NCBI GenBank assembly: GCA_961205875.1
Contig: OY540813.1
Coordinates: 17,703,001 to 17,767,000, forward strand
Direction of reading: 5' to 3'
Source of the DNA: Sialis fuliginosa
Taxonomy: Eukaryota > Arthropoda > Insecta > Megaloptera > Sialidae
DNA: 64,000 nucleotides
Both the position numbers and the translations under genes were made by a program. Positions 37,943-49,300 of this stretch are shown in pieces. Each line of letters opens with the position of its first letter. Within the stretch, counting starts at the first letter, position 1. The notes beneath the pieces were generated by a model that worked only from the letters and a program-made list of their open reading frames with translations, searched no databases and was not told where the DNA came from.

Positions 37943-40041
37943 ATGAATTCGGAAGATGTAAGTTATTAATCCAAAACTGATGTTTACTTTTAAATAAATT
38001 GTATTGTTAATATTTTAGCTCAAATTGGATATTCAGGAATTAGAATCACTTTTGACAACTTCTACTAGGCCAAAAGTGAAAGACTGTTTGTCAAATGAAA
38101 TCCAAAAATTGAAAACAATGGTACAAAATTTGGAAAAGAAAACCAATGCAATAGTTAGTGATGGTCCCAAATGTTATCAAGTTAAGATAAGTAACTATGC
38201 ATGGGATCAAACAAGTAAATTAGTAAAACTTTATGTAACTCTTAAGAACGTCCAATCGCTTCCATCAGAAAATATATCTTGTCAATTTACAACTAAGTCT
38301 GTAGAATTGTACGTTAAAGGATTAGGAAATAAAGATTATGTTTTGACGATTAAAAATTTGCTGGAAGAAATAGAAATTTCAGAAAGTTTCTGGAAGGTTA
38401 AATCTGATCTGGTTATAGTATCTTTATTTAAAAAGAAATTAGGAAATTGGTCTCATATAACAACGGTAGAGAAAAAGGCCAGTGAGTCAAAAGTTCCTAA
38501 ATTTGATGATGAAGATTCAAAAGATCCCTCGGCTAGTTTGATGAATATGATGAAAAAAATGTAAGTATATAAATATACGTATTACTGTTGTACAAGATTA
38601 TTTGTTTATCTATGATTTAGATATATATTAATATATAGTTCATATTGCTAAATAAGATCGGTATGGCAATGTAATTATAATTCTTAGACCTGTGCATGAT
38701 ACCCACTATAGTGTACTTTAACAGGGTGTCCACTTTCTGGAAAGTCAGGGAAAGTTAGAATTTCTTTAAAATTCTGAAAAGTCAGGGAATTTATTAAATT
38801 TTTTTGGAAAGTCGGAATTTATTATAAATTCTGGGAAGTCAGTGAAGAAAAAAAAAGTGTATAAATTTAAGTTGATGAGCAAAAAAGTCTAGCACATTCT
38901 AGGGGCCCCTCAATCACTTCTTGTTCCCGAGTTGTCGGGGAATTTTGAATCTATGGTCAAGGAAATGTCAGGGAATTTTATTTTCAAAAAACAGTGGACA
39001 CCCTGTTTAATTTTTTGATACCCTCTAAAATTTACTTTTGCGCTCAATCAAATTTCGGTTAATACGGAGTGTATGGGTGTCCCCTGTCAGAATTGTCAAA
39101 AATCATGTATATAGTAATTCAGAATAGAGTTGATGTGCATGCACTACTAGAACATATATACCATTTTGATATTTATTTTATTTGATAGAATTATTTTAAA
39201 ACAGTTTGTTGGGGTGAAGATTGAATTCCCGTTTTTATAATATATTAACTCCCTTTTGCCCCAATAGATTGTCCTAACCAAGGACAGTTAAAGTGTATAT
39301 TATTAAAGCATCAACTCATTTCTGAATAACTACATACATGTTTTTGACAGTTGTGACGTCGGGACACCCATATTTTCCGTATTAGCCCAAAATTCTTTGA
39401 TCAAAAAAATATTAGTGTAATTAGTCAACTTATAAATATTTTTCTTTGAATTGTTTTTATAATCACAGTTAATGAAAGTCCTATATTTGATCATAGTTTT
39501 TTGACTTATTTCTTTGATAGTGTAATAACAGCCTTACACCTTTGCTGCCATGAGTACCTCCTGGTACCTCCAGTGATGCTCAAAAAAATTTACATGCTGT
39601 GTCATAAGCGTAATGCGTGGATTACAGCAGTGGCATAACCAGGATTTTTTTAGGGGGGGTCATTGACATATATAACATATATATTTTATATGATATAACC
39701 ATCTGACCTCTTGCCAGTTAAAAAAATGTGGGAAGGGGGGGGGGGTAGACCCCCTTTGCTGTAAGAGTAAAAGCAAGTTTCATATTTTTTTATTTTTTTT
39801 TTATAAATTTGATGCACTACTTGACCCCAAATATAAACTCTCTTTAAAAAAAAATTGTAACAATGCATTCTGCGTTATATTTTGTATCGATAGTTTGCAG
39901 TATACAATGTATTAATTTATTATTATTATATAAAATTTAATTTTTAGGTATGAAACAGGTGATGATGAAATGAAACGTACAATAGCCAAGACATGGACTG
40001 AACGTAGAGAGAATCAAGACATGAATATGGCAGGAATATAA
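37943..40041 (+). CDS. CACYBP: Calcyclin-binding protein / Siah-interacting protein
   Basis: CacyBP/SIP links S100 proteins, Siah and SKP1 in beta-catenin ubiquitination. Three exons: 37943-37957, 38019-38560, 39948-40041, giving 216 residues (human 228). An N-terminal helical hairpin (about 5-45, LKLDIQELESLL, LKTMVQNLEKK) precedes a CS domain (KISNYAWDQTSKLVKLYVTL, VKGLGNKDYVLTIKNLLEEI, WKVKSDLVIVSLFKK) and the SGS-like C-terminus ([27 protein letters not shown]). Intron 2 is 1.4 kb and carries two MITEs. The first exon encodes only five residues. AATAAA at 40053 follows the stop closely. Confidence 0.95.
38722..39005. mobile_element. MITE with CAGGGTGTCCACT ends
   Basis: The ends CAGGGTGTCCACT and AGTGGACACCCTG form a perfect 13-bp inverted repeat, flanked on both sides by TTTAA. 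The interior repeats GAAAGTCAGGGAA-like words. The duplication includes TTAA, as for piggyBac-type insertions, but the TIR is not the CCYTTTG type, so the class is left open. Confidence 0.7.
39062..39382. mobile_element. Tc1/mariner-like MITE with long inverted repeats
   Basis: Left (39062-39145) and right (39306-39382) arms match when inverted over about 80 bases, with a few differences and gaps. Both begin ATACGGA and carry TATGGGTGTCC. TA flanks both ends, as in Tc1/mariner target duplications. A half copy lies in SDF2 intron 3 (24716-24840). There is no transposase. Confidence 0.7.
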
Positions 40042-42943
40042 TCATCATTAATAATAAAATGATTTTGTGATATTTTATTTACTACTTTTATATTATTTGT
40101 ACAATAATTTTCTTATAAATATATTCCTATGTATTATTACATTTAGGATGATATATAATTTTTCTTTCATTGTGTCATAAAATCAGTATAATGTATAGAT
40201 TATATAAAAATAAATAATTGTTTTGTGTAAATTTTTTTTTTTAATTTTAAATAAAATTAAAGATAATGCATGCGAGCAAGAATATTGTTCATTAATAAAT
40301 ATACAAATTCATTTTCCAAATAATTTTATTGGTCTAACCTCCCTTTACATAATACTGGTTATTAATACATTACATAAAATTTACTAACGTACCAAAATTT
40401 TTAATTAATATTAATGCAATTTGAAAAATTAATATTGAAAAAATTTGGTAAGGTTGTTTAATTTCAATAACAATATTATTTTTTTGTTACACCAGGATGG
40501 TTACGACTATTAGAGATTATACTTATAGAAAGCTATCTTAAACATTATTTTATCTAATACTAAATAGCAATTTGTGAATTTACACATAATTGATCTATTT
40601 TTACAATTGTTGAGAAATATTTGAAGTTACTGAAAATATAATATCTTTGGTAATTTATGGCAAAATAATCACAATAAAATAATTAATAATACTTGAATAT
40701 TTTGGAACAATTATCAATATCACTTTAAATAATATAAAATAATTAATTAATAATGAGTTTCATAAATTATTATATGGTACTTGGTTTCTGGATCTTTGGT
40801 AAGAGCTCATTAAAAGAATACAGTATGGTTCATATTTAAATATTTGATAACTCATTATATACTAGACCAGTGTAATAATAACTAATATTTAGTAATTATT
40901 TTTTTAACATTTTTAACATAGTTTTCTAAATTTAAATGAATAAAAAAATATTTAAATATAGATTTTGTCATACGAAATATTTGTTTATACAGGCTGAATA
41001 AAAAATATGGAATAATGCTTATATTTTTAAAAATATTCATTATTTAAAAAAAATGTTTTAATAAAAGTTTTTAGAGAAATTATTTCACCAATCTTCAAAA
41101 AAATGTACGTTACTATTATGGCATCCAACTTTATTTTTTTAAATGACAATATATCTTTTTTATTGATTCTATGAATAGATCTTAATTTTTTGTATACAAT
41201 TCTATAAAATTTTAATGAGATTGCAAACGAAAAATTTTGAGAAAATTACCTTTTATGTATATTAATTAACTGTAACTTAGCTGCAAGTACTTGATTACAG
41301 TTAAGCACCAAATTTTTTTGAAGATTCACGAAATACTTTCTCTATAATTAATTATAATTTAGAAAATATAGGAAATATTCCATATTTTTTATTCACCTGT
41401 ATATTACTTGTCAATTTTTTAATAAATTTTGGTATTGAAAATAATGTTTTACCCTTTACTAATGACATGGTGTATACTCATTGTCAAAAGCTAAGTAACA
41501 ATTACAGGTCTATATACTGTTGAATCCTTAAATCTTAATACATATATAATATAGATTTATATTATGTTTACAATAATTTAAACTATAAGTAATAATTATA
41601 AAATGGCCTCTTTAAATTTATTCTAAAATATTAGCTGTATTTATCTATACAGTTTGATTATTTATAATAAACATCAACTGTTGTTTAATATGCACAATAA
41701 AATAACATAAAGATCGTTAGGTTATAACATGATAACTGTGAAAATGTAATTTTTCACGAGAGCGATTTGAAAGTTTGAGGTGTATCTACTTACTTTGTTC
41801 AGATATCATTTTAAATTAAAATTTATTTTAATTAACAATCATTGAATAGATCAAGTGAAAGAACACAAAACTAAATCGGAATAAGTGTTGTATCATAAAA
41901 TGGCCAAAATGTTAGTTATCATGTTATGACCTAAGACCTCCTATATAGATCTTTTAAAAAATTGTATCAAAACTTTTGATGATCTTACAAATTTTGGAAT
42001 AATTATATTTTTGAGTTAGAAATAATAAAAATATTACAATTAAGAATGTTATTTAGTGAAGTACTGTAACAAAGAAAATTAGTTTATAAGAGTCTTTCAA
42101 ATGCCAATGTGAGTGATTAAGTTCGTTTTTTTCTGTTTGCTAATTTTGGTGCGAAAATACTAATGCTTAAGAAAGAACAGCAAATAATAGAGTTGAATTT
42201 GTACTAATGCATGTAAGTATTTGTAAATCATTGTTGTTCTTGATATTTTGTTATGTGAGCTTAGTCATTCTGGCCTTTGAAAGAATATATCCATTGGTTA
42301 CTGGGTTTGACTTAACTTTTGGTTAATGAAAAACTTAAAACTGATTCTATAATTTCATTCTTTTTTTTAATTTGGCAGCACATTACCACACAAAGATATA
42401 TTTTTATAATTTAAAGTCTTCATTAAATACTTCTGGTGTGTAAGTAAAAGATCTATTTTATTTTATTGATAATAAAATATGAACTAAAAGTAATTTTGAT
42501 GTTTTTTTAAACTACGTATGTTTAAAAATTATAATTAAGAATAATTTACATTAGACGAGCTAAAAATATAAATACATATTTATATACTGTTTAAAATAGT
42601 ATTATAATACAATATATTTTTCCTAGTATAAACTAGAAAATAAAATATTCACATTATCATTATGATATAAAAAATATTTTCTGAACCCTGTTTAAGAAAA
42701 TATAAAATAGTAAGAAATATAAAATTAATATGGCATAATATGTCACTAGAATACTTGTGTATAGTTTTTAATAAATAAAAAATTATATAATACCTGGTAA
42801 AAAATAATGATCTAATATTTATAATATTACGTTAAAAATGGTAACGATTCTCTAAACGTAAAAAATAATAATGGTTTGTGACTAAAAACACACAATAAAT
42901 ATCACTTAAAGACTGAGTAAAATTAATTAGGATGGTATATAGA
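40042..42943. other. Long AT-rich region downstream of CacyBP and AGPAT
   Basis: About 2.9 kb with no open frame resembling a protein. It holds the 3' end of CacyBP and, from the right, the 3' end of AGPAT. No clear repeat boundaries. Confidence 0.45.
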
Positions 42944-44412
42944 CTAGACATTTTTAGCAAGGAATTTGTTTCTGACCTCATGACTTGTTGCATGAAATGT
43001 TTCGAGCATTGCTTCACGTGTTTTATTTATAAGCGAATCCATGTCATCTAAAGTGAGACCTTCTGTAGATATTGGTGGTAAAGTTGTAACAATTATGTCA
43101 CCAGGATCTAAGCGTTTTTCTTTTTTGTCTAAGAAGTAGTATGAACTAAAAACAACAGGTAATATTGGGAGCTGTGCATTGATCGCAACATAAAAAGCAC
43201 CTTTTTTGAAAGGATGTATTTCACCAGTATTTTTTCTTGTACCTTCAGGAAATACCCACAGTTTTATCTGAAAAAATGTATACATGAAAATAAAATTAAC
43301 TAGCAAATTTAAATTACAAAGGGGACACCCAGCTGAAATTCCGTGATTTTTCAGCTAAATTAAAATTAATATTGATCTATAATTAAGTACCAAATCATTT
43401 GAGCTGAGTTTTTTTAAAAACAAATTGATCCGGGTGTGTTTGAATTTTTTATGGACCGAATAGAGACCTCAATTAACAGAGATAACTTTTAAATTAACCC
43501 TTTGAGCAGTATGGCCGTACCAGTGCGGCGAGACTCGATCAATCTAAATACAGTATCGCCGCACAGGTACAGCGATACAATTTTGCGCGGATTTTTTATA
43601 ATTTTTTTTAAATACATTTATCAATGATGTCTGTAAGTTATTACAAAAAATATGTAATTAATTTGTGCTAAAGAAAAAATATGTAAAATATACTCGTTAA
43701 TTTGAAAAATATTGGTATAGACATGTATTAAAAGTCCAATAATTTATGTTTCATAAAAATTGATCAACATGGAAATTCTAATCGGTATCATCTTAACATA
43801 ACAATTGATGTAACATATAGTACTTATACAATACATACTTTATTGGAGATAATGTGTTCTGTGGCTTCGTTTAAAGTAGATCTTGCTTTTTCAGAATTCA
43901 TTCGATCAATAAAAATTAATCCACAGAGCCAAGCTGCAAGTCCAAAAGGCCAGGCATAGAATAATTCTTTTTTAGCAACAACTGTACATTTATCCATAAC
44001 AGGCCACATATCAAACATTCCTAAAATATCCAGGGAACTTTGATGATTTGCAACTACAATACAAGCCTGCTCTTTTTCAAGATGTTCACGTCCTCGTAAC
44101 TGCCAGCGTAAACCAAGGACAGTAGAAATGTGATGACATATAGATGAAGCTAATCTGTTATTATAAATAGTTATATTAATATAAAATAATCATTAAATAT
44201 ATGTCGTATTAAAAAAGTACTTACAGTAAATTTCTTACGTCTTTTGGTTTTAATGCCATTATTGGAATAACTAATATAGAATTGAACATTACTGTACCAT
44301 AATATAAAGATAACTTAATGTAATATCTGAATGAATGACTAGTTTCGTATAAAAATGGCAAAACTAAAAAAAATCCTATGAGTAAAACTTCCCAACACGA
44401 AAACATTTCCAT
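42944..44412 (-). CDS. 1-acylglycerol-3-phosphate acyltransferase (AGPAT1/2-like)
   Basis: Converts lysophosphatidic acid to phosphatidic acid at the ER membrane. Three exons: 44225-44412, 43839-44154, 42944-43267, giving 275 residues (human AGPAT2 278). The acyltransferase motif I NHQSSLD has His100 and Asp105; motif II KKELFYAWPFGLAAWLCG and the FIDR motif follow; motif III is FPEGTR (residues 174-179). The N-terminal hydrophobic helices are at about 9-24 and 35-52. The start ATG at 44412 precedes MEMFSCWEVLL. The long 571-base intron before the last exon holds a piggyBac-like end and some inverted GC-rich words. Confidence 0.93.
43494..43580. repeat. Possible piggyBac-like terminus in AGPAT intron
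   Basis: TTAA at 43494 is followed by CCCTTTGAGCAGT, resembling piggyBac terminal repeats. Just inside, GTACCAGTGCGGCGA and an inverse GTACCTGTGCGGCGA (14 of 15) face each other. The matching right end was not found. Confidence 0.4.
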
Positions 44413-45151
44413 TTTACTGTCAAACACAACCACAAGTCAACTGTCAAATTTAAAAAATCAATAACAGTGACGGCGACTTTTATATATATTTTTGTATTAA
44501 AAAACTTCAAAATAGTGTTCAAAACAAAATATTATACATATGTAATTGGCGAATATTATTTCTCTCATTAACGTGCAGTATTAATAATAATGTTTTTTAT
44601 AATCACTTTAAATGATTAAGATATTGTTGACATTTTAAAGTTACTAGCACAACCCTGGGATATTTAATTTCCTCAACTCTCGTCTACTGTCCACGGGGGT
44701 GTCACTCTAGTGGTAAAATTGGAAACACAGTTTGACATTAACGGGTGTAGGGATCTCAGGGGCATGGGCGGTAAGGGGATGCCGGGTGATGGGATCTCAG
44801 ACGTATGAGAGGTAAGAGGAAGTGTCTTGCACAACAGTACAACGTTGATAAAAATTTTGCAACGATGTAAAAAGTTTAGACATGAAGGAAGATGCGAAGT
44901 ATTCTAAAATGGCGTATAGAACTTCGGGAAGTGTATCGTTTGCAAAACGTTGACGTTATTTTTTAATATTAATGTAAGTATTTAATTATTATTAGTTTTT
45001 CTATTACATATGACTGATTTGCTTCTTTATTTTAATTTATGTGTTGAGATACAACTTTGAATTGAACTTATTTTTATTAAAAACAAGTATAAATATTTTT
45101 ATGTTAATAATTAAACTTATAATTTAATGAAATTTATTCTTCACTTTACAG

Positions 45152-45207
45152 ACACTACATACATCATATTTCCTGATCTTGAAGATAAAGAAACATTAAG
45201 AATATTG
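45152..45207 (+). other. Candidate leader exon of HERC2
   Basis: A tract ending TTTACAG is followed by 56 bases and then a GTATGT donor, in the right place and strand for a non-coding 5' exon of HERC2, whose first coding exon begins after an acceptor at 46291-46292. An upstream donor at about 44972 (GTAAGT) could end the first leader exon. No transcript evidence. Confidence 0.3.
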
Positions 45208-45241
45208 GTATGTACTCAAGTTTGATGTGTTTTTATAATTA

Positions 45242-45399
45242 AGGCTCAAGTCCGACTAGCCACTTCCAGCAACTAAAATATGGCTCAATGTTGCCAAGTA
45301 ACAGCCACTGCCAGTGACAGTATGCCTTCAAAACTCGACTTCAGTTTGTTTTCAACTTCGAGCCATTTTTTAGTGACTTGAAGTGTCTGAGTTGAGCCT
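45242..45399. mobile_element. Small MITE upstream of HERC2
   Basis: The left end AGGCTCAAGTCCGACTAGCC and the right end, inverted, AGGCTCAACTCAGAC, continue into related CACTTC, ACTAAAA and ATGGCTC words over about 50 bases. The target duplication is unclear. Confidence 0.55.
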
Positions 45400-46306
45400 A
45401 ACTTACGAGAACTAGCACCTTTGAAATATCAGGAAAACTAACATGTTTAACATATTTTAAAGAAAATTAACATGTTTAAAATATGCAGTGAGTTATCAAA
45501 AATGCTAGATAACGTGGTGAGAAATAAAATGTGCTAATTTTCATGGCAAAATATCATACATGCTAGTTTTCGTAAGAAATAAAACGTGCTAGTCTTAATA
45601 ACGCAATTGAAATAATGTAATATTGTACTTGAAATATATAAATTTTGTGAATTAAGTGTAAAAAAATGTAAATCAAGTAATTTGTCATAGTTAATAAACA
45701 TTAATTAAAACAATTTTGTATTTTTATTTCATTAATCTTAATATAAGAATATTTTATTTATTCCTTAATAATCCGTGATGTTTTATTGTGTCTGACATAA
45801 TTTGTGCATTTAATTTTTTGTACAATAAAAAATATTGTTTAACATAATAAAACATCATGGGTTGTATAGGTTAGGTTTAATTTCAATAAACAGAAAACAT
45901 ATGTGGATTTCAAATATTCGTATACTGGTACATGATTGGTTCAGAGTATATATATTCCCAACCAATCAGAACCGTCGCACCTCTTAATGTCAAACGATGT
46001 TTCCAGTAAAATAACGTTGAGTGTCGCTTCTGTATATTTATTATTCTGTGTCATTGACATAAAATTATTTGGTCATCTCAAGTCTTATTCCAGAATTACC
46101 GATTTTTTAAGACTTTATTGTATATTGATGCAAATAATGTATACATCTTGTTTTCATATCGGAGAATGAAAACACGTACAATAATTGTTAAGTTAGAATA
46201 TTGCACATAAATATGGATTGACTTACAGGTGCAAAGTTTATTTATTATTTACAATGTGCTAAATCTATTGTGTATATTATTATGAATTCCAGCTTTACTA
46301 TTCAAC

Positions 46307-49300
46307 ATGAAAGAAATAGAGCCTGTTTTGCGAACCCAAACTCGTTTGGACAGCAAATGGTTAAAGACTGATCTACAAACAGCCTTGCGTTCATCCGATG
46401 GACTGACAACTCTTTGGAATGGACTGATTCAGGATGGAGAATTAACAGGATCTTTCTCTGAAGGACTCCTGAATAGCGCAGGTGTCACAGCAAAGAAAGG
46501 AGAATCCGGGAAATATTACTGTGGTCTTATGGTTTGTAAATTAATTTTCAATGTATGTAATTCGATACTGATACAAATATAAAATTTTAATAATTAAAGG
46601 TGCTGACTTGTCCATGCTGTGATGGGATCTGTGGACCATATGTGGGATGTAATTGTAGTCCTTGTCAAAGATTAGATGCTGAAGAGGCAGCTAGAGAACA
46701 AGAACGTAATGCTGCGACAAAACCACCTTCCGATTCTATTCTTCATTCTTGGGTTTGGGGTAAACAACCATGTATGTACTCATGTATTTATTTTAATTTA
46801 GTAGAAACAAGTACTTCTTTAAATTATTAAATGAATAGGTGTATATTATACATATTGATCTCATTCCCATTGATATTAATATTTTGTAAAATTAAGCACA
46901 GTTTTGGCTTAGATTGGACACGTCCAAATTTGTTGTTTCTTGGGTCATTTTGTTTGGTCCTAAGTAAGTTGTTCGAATGGAAATTTATTAGAATAATATT
47001 TGATGACATGGAATTTTGTTTGAATTTTTCATGAAAATATTTTCCTTGATATATCACCATCATACTTGTAACATTTTTTTTAAAACATTTTTTTTAACAT
47101 TAATCTATTGTTCACGGAGGAATGTATAATGCCCTAATTAAGATTTATAATTGGCTAAATCATCTAGCATGGAAGGCCAAAAAAAAAAAAAAAAGATTTA
47201 TAATCATATCCCATTTGAAATCAAGATCCGTCCTATGAATACATTTAAAAAACATCTTAAATCCTATTTAAAATAATTGTCATTATTACAGTCTTGATGA
47301 CTAATTACAGCAGACAAACCTGATCTATTATTGTCTAATTTATGTTTATCTATTAATTATATTCTATATCTATAAATATTTATTCTCATATAATTAGTCT
47401 TTATAAAAATAATCATTTATTTATACTTTATTTATTTTTCTTTCTGTTAAAAAATTTGAAAATTTGTTTATTTATAGACCAGAACATAGTGGTGCAGTTG
47501 TTCGGAAAATTACTCCAATTAAATTTTTTGTTTTATATCTTATAGGGGAGGTTGGTCCAATTATAAAAGTGCAAGATGCTAGTTGGTATATTGTTTAAAC
47601 TGCAAAAAGTCCCTACAAAAGAAAAAAATTGTTTTTTTAAATACAATTTTTTTTATCATCTTTAGACCTTTTTACATAAAAAGGTCCTTACACTCATACA
47701 TGTAACTCTACTCATTTATTTGTTATAAATTTTTTAATGTTTATGAAATTCTAATTGGGTCTGCCCCCTTAAAACTAATGGTATCATTTTATCATACTTT
47801 ATAATTTTTTTATAATCCTCAAATCAATGTAAAAAATATGACATACCTACTTCAATTTCAAAATTCTTACTGGCAACCACCTTTATTTTAATTAACAACC
47901 AAGTGCATTTCTCTACTCTGCGTGTTCATATTGCTTACTCACACTCCTAGGTCCCATATGGGCAAAAACAGTTATACATAAAGTTAAAGGTAGTTAAATT
48001 CTCTACCAAAAAGATTGTACACATATTTTTCGCCAGATGTACTGGCTCAAGTGAGAAAAATTTCACATCTCTTTGATTTTAACCTGTTCTGGTCAGACTT
48101 TCGGAATGACATCTGACAATTCCGGTTCCAGCCGGAATTGAATGTTCTAATATACCCCTAGACATATACATAATAAATGTAAACTGTGTCTTAAATGATG
48201 TCACAATTACAAAGGGTCACAAATATTGATTGATTTCCAGTTACACAATTTTGTTTTATATTTTATAAATAAAATTATTTTTTAGCTATTGATGAACTAC
48301 AAAATTGTATTAAAAGTTTAAATCAAGAACAACGAAAGTTATGTTATCAAACTGTTAGCAGTTCTCAATTTTCTATAAGGCTACAACAAAGATTGACAAT
48401 TTTCAAGAGATATTTTGTTGCTTTAAATCGAACTAAAATAACAAAAGAAAATTCTTCAAAATCAGTAAAAAACCACAAACCTGATGAAATAATTACAGCA
48501 ACAAAAATAAAACATGATGTTAAACCTAAACAAAATCTCTTACCTGTAGAGAGAGCAACTCAAGGTTTGGCTAGAGTTGGATCACGAGCTGCTTTGAATT
48601 TTTCATTCGCATTTCTAAAAAGAGCATGGCGATTAGGTACGTAATAAATATTTTAGTTTGTAACGTTTGCTTACAGATAATTGTATTTTTTAAGGGGAAG
48701 ATACCGATTTGTGTAGTGAATTATTATTAGAATCATTAGATGCATTGCAACTTTTACCAGAAGCTACACTGTTTGATGAATCTTCAGTTTCACAATTGTG
48801 GCTTGAGGTTGTTGATAGATCTACAAAGTTTCTTCGTCAAGTCATTAATGGGTATATAAAATGTTTTATTTTATTATAAAAAAAAATCAAATGCATATTG
48901 TATTTCAGTGACATAACAAATGGTCGAGTGCCCTGCGAGATACCAATAAGAGACCGTCACATTGCTTTGTGTTTACTTTTAGAATTATCAATACAACGTG
49001 GCACTTTATCTGACGTACTTGATTCTGTTTTATTGTTGATGTCACTTTGGAATAAAGCTACATACCAAGATGACAATAGGTATGTTTTATTGAAGTATAA
49101 TTCAACAAACTAATATTAATTTAATATTCAATAAATAGATCACTTCCTAATGGTACAAATGCTCCGCTTATACCTGTATTACGGCGGTTTGAAACAATAC
49201 TGAATTCTTCTAAATCGGAATCGTACCCATCAGATGAAAATCTTGGAAGTCCAACTGAATGCTTTCTAAGACTGTTAACATTACCTGATGACGATGCATT

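Larger units (their letters stand above)
44413..46292. promoter_or_regulatory. Divergent region between AGPAT and HERC2
   Basis: Holds the AGPAT promoter, probable non-coding HERC2 leader exons and a MITE. A GC-richer stretch at about 44690-44825 repeats GGGATCTCAG twice with GGTAAG-like words after it. A short inverted pair, GATGTTTTATT (45777-45787) and AATAAAACATC (45846-45856), is also present. Confidence 0.4.

Noticed and set aside
45777..45856. Inverted pair GATGTTTTATT / AATAAAACATC
   Set aside because: Arms of only 11-18 bases in AT-rich DNA; too weak to call a separate element.
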